Assembly: GCA_000739535.1 (NCBI GenBank)
Contig: DF820478.1
Coordinates: forward strand, 86,837 to 150,836
Direction: 5' to 3'
Length of the DNA: 64,000 nucleotides
Source of the DNA: Candidatus Vecturithrix granuli
GTDB taxonomy: Bacteria > Moduliflexota > Moduliflexia > Moduliflexales > Moduliflexaceae
Each line of letters starts with the position of its first letter. The first letter of the stretch is position 1. Of the stretch, positions 62,493 through 64,000 are shown piece after piece. The translations under genes and the position numbers were made by a program. Under the pieces are notes generated by a model. That model was not told where the DNA came from. It saw only the letters and a program-made list of their open reading frames with translations, and ran no database searches.

Positions 62493-62918
62493 GCACATTT
62501 CCTCTGTAAAAGCACAACGGTCTCTTGTCAAAACTTTCTTTGCGTATTCCTCTTATGATATATGCGTATGTATTGAAAATGCAATACCACTTTTTAAGGA
62601 TTGAACCACAACTAAAAAAATGGTTGCATAAACTCAACAGGAATGTATGACAGGACATGGGGAAATTTCGTAAATCTTGACAGAGATGGAACCGACTGAA
62701 GTTCGCTCATCAATTCCGCAGGGCGATTCAGCGTCCTTCAGTTTTGAGACTGGCGATTGATCGATAGAAATAGCTCTCTTCGCCCTTTAAGAGAGGGGCC
62801 GGGGCGAGGGTACGTAAGTCGTAGAGAATAAGAAATCCTTTTCGTATGAGGTATCTTTGTAGTTTGCCCCAAACGCTACGGGAAGAATCTCAAAATTAAA
62901 TTGGCGAGGTACGACAGG
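62493..62918. other. Divergent intergenic region with REP-like element
   Basis: No gene is supported. CTCTCTTCGCCCTTTAAGAG...GGGGCGAGGG (62773-62811) resembles the common bacterial REP with complementary CTCT/AGAG and CGCCC/GGGCG tracts. AT-rich DNA at 62540-62640 may hold the promoter of the zinc-ribbon gene. Confidence 0.45.
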
Positions 62919-63674
62919 ATGTTAACATCAAAAATACAAGCCTATCGTGATTTTTTAAAAGATAATGTGCGTCAGCAGGTTGATTTTTCACAAACCGATC
63001 AAAGTCTGGGAGTCCCTCCGCCGCCTCTTGAAAAGCCCTATGATCCTGAAGCAACCAGATTTGAGTTGGTTGCCCCGGAAAATTGGACCACAATTCCTGC
63101 TGTTGATCTGTTCTCTGCTATTCAACGCCGGAAAAGCCATCGCAGATTTCGACATGCCTCACTTACCCTGGAGGAACTGTCATTTTTACTTTGGACCACC
63201 CAGGGGATTCGTGCATCCAGAAACAGAGGCTTTGCATTTCGCACGGTCCCTTCAGCCGGATGTCGTCATGCCCTGGAAACCTATTTGTGTGTGCTTAACG
63301 TCGAAGAACTGGAACAGGGGATTTATCGCTATCTTCCGGTAGAACATCGGCTTGTGTTGGAATTTCAGGAAGAACAATTAGCTGAAAAAATTACAGCAGC
63401 TACTCTCGGCCAGCGATTTACCGGCGAGGCGGCGGCGACATTTGTCTGGACAACCATTCCGTACCGCATGGAATGGCGTTATGACATCGCTGCCCATAAA
63501 GTGATTGCTCTGGATGCTGGACACGTGTGCCAGAATTTATATCTGGCATGTGAAGCGATTGGCGCCGGAACCTGTGCCATTGCGGCGTATGACCAGCAAA
63601 AGATTGATCAATTGCTGCGAGTTGACGGCGAGGATGAGTTTGCTATCTATTTGGCCGCCGTGGGAAAGGTGTAG
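62919..63674 (+). CDS. SagB/ThcOx-type nitroreductase-family oxidoreductase
   Basis: A 251-residue FMN-dependent oxidoreductase. AIQRRKSHRRFRHASLTLEE is the SagB-type flavin-binding opening, LLWTTQGI and RTVPSAGCRHALETYLCV follow, and YLACEAIGAGTCAIAAYDQ is the late FMN site. SagB proteins oxidise thiazolines/oxazolines in peptide natural products, but many such genes stand alone. No YcaO cyclodehydratase or precursor peptide is visible, so the role is open. ATG at 62919 follows GAGG by 9 nt; TTG upstream is unlikely. Confidence 0.88.
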   Translation: MLTSKIQAYRDFLKDNVRQQVDFSQTDQSLGVPPPPLEKPYDPEATRFELVAPENWTTIPAVDLFSAIQRRKSHRRFRHASLTLEELSFLLWTTQGIRASRNRGFAFRTVPSAGCRHALETYLCVLNVEELEQGIYRYLPVEHRLVLEFQEEQLAEKITAATLGQRFTGEAAATFVWTTIPYRMEWRYDIAAHKVIALDAGHVCQNLYLACEAIGAGTCAIAAYDQQKIDQLLRVDGEDEFAIYLAAVGKV

Positions 63675-64000
63675 AAAAGGGAATTTGTTCTGTCGGGACT
63701 GAACATGAAAGATCAGATATTTCCGTTTCTACTTTTGGCTCTTCTGGGAAGTTTGTAAAAAACGATTTGTAGCTTTTCCACACATATCCCGGAAGATCTC
63801 TAATTTTTCATTGACTCATCAATGTCTCTGCTGTAGAATGTATTATATATTCGTTACAGTTCTGGAAGAATGCCTGTTATAAGGAATTTCCGGCCTGGCA
63901 GGCAAGATAAGTTCATCTGATCATAAACTACAGGAAAATTGCATTATTACTCTGCAATGCCTATGGTGCGGATTTAATCGTTAGCCGGTGTTGCTGCACT
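63675..64000 (+). other. Terminal intergenic region with promoter
   Basis: No gene is seen. TTGACT (63811-63816), 17-nt spacer and TAGAAT (63834-63839) form a good promoter reading out of the window, implying a plus-strand gene beyond 64000. Confidence 0.5.

Noticed and set aside
62919-63674. Thiazole/oxazole peptide biosynthesis cluster
   Set aside because: Only a SagB-type gene is present; no YcaO, SagC or precursor peptide frame was found on either side.
1-64000. tRNA or rRNA genes
   Set aside because: I looked for T-loop and anticodon-arm patterns and rRNA signatures in the gaps and saw none that hold; a covariance search would be needed to exclude them fully.

Overview
The window looks like chromosomal sequence from an uncultured, probably diderm bacterium with moderate GC. 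It encodes RecA, alanyl- and glycyl-tRNA synthetases, MreB, PilT, TRAP and ABC transporters with periplasmic binding proteins, an RND-type adaptor, and a complete Pup-proteasome operon outside the actinobacterial style. This mix, plus dense intergenic palindromes, resembles the candidate phylum KSB3/Modulibacteria. That placement is inference from gene content; no ribosomal RNA lies in the window.

Layout. 0-5.4 kb (minus): a membrane-repeat protein fused to a phosphodiester-glycosidase-like domain, and a TPR-CHAT protease-like protein. 5.7-15.9 kb: solute uptake, with a DUF3798-type binding protein, a TRAP transporter in order Q-M-P with a Gfo/Idh/MocA oxidoreductase upstream, a stand-alone E2-type acyltransferase, and a second TRAP transporter in order P-Q-M. 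15.9-21 kb (minus): thiamine pyrophosphokinase coupled to recA, a CPBP membrane protease and an EF-G-like GTPase. 21.4-28.6 kb (plus): CstA, a four-gene ArsA/Get3-type ATPase module, glycyl-tRNA synthetase and MreB. 28.7-43.6 kb (minus): DHH phosphoesterase, AlaRS, PilT, a NadR-like enzyme, a DUF6901-like protein, a HAD hydrolase, a sugar ABC importer, a short orphan membrane-fusion protein and a MASE3-PAS-GAF-GGDEF cyclase. 44-50.8 kb (plus): the proteasome operon mpa/ARC, dop, pup, prcB, prcA, pafA. 50.8-53.6 kb: a decayed hybrid sensor kinase. 53.8-61.9 kb (plus): a complete peptide-type ABC importer (binding protein, two permeases, two ATPases) followed by a UroD-like protein. The end holds a zinc-ribbon protein and a SagB-type nitroreductase.

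The proteasome genes form a self-sufficient pathway. PafA ligates Pup, which already ends in Gly-Gly-Glu and so needs no deamidation. Mpa unfolds pupylated substrates and docks on the PrcAB core through its C-terminal Gln-Tyr-Leu. Dop recycles Pup. A good sigma70-type promoter precedes mpa, and near-identical hairpins separate mpa/dop and prcA/pafA.

The intergenic DNA is unusually rich in repeats. A 114-bp palindromic MITE-like element occurs three times, and a 110-bp family occurs twice and shares a 12-bp core with it. There are also a hairpin family built on CTCTGCTTT, a 155-bp family flanking the dppD-like gene (one copy nested inside another inverted repeat), and at least seven copies of a terminator-like hairpin of type AAAACCGGGTTTTT. 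No CRISPR array, tRNA, rRNA or transposase gene was recognised.
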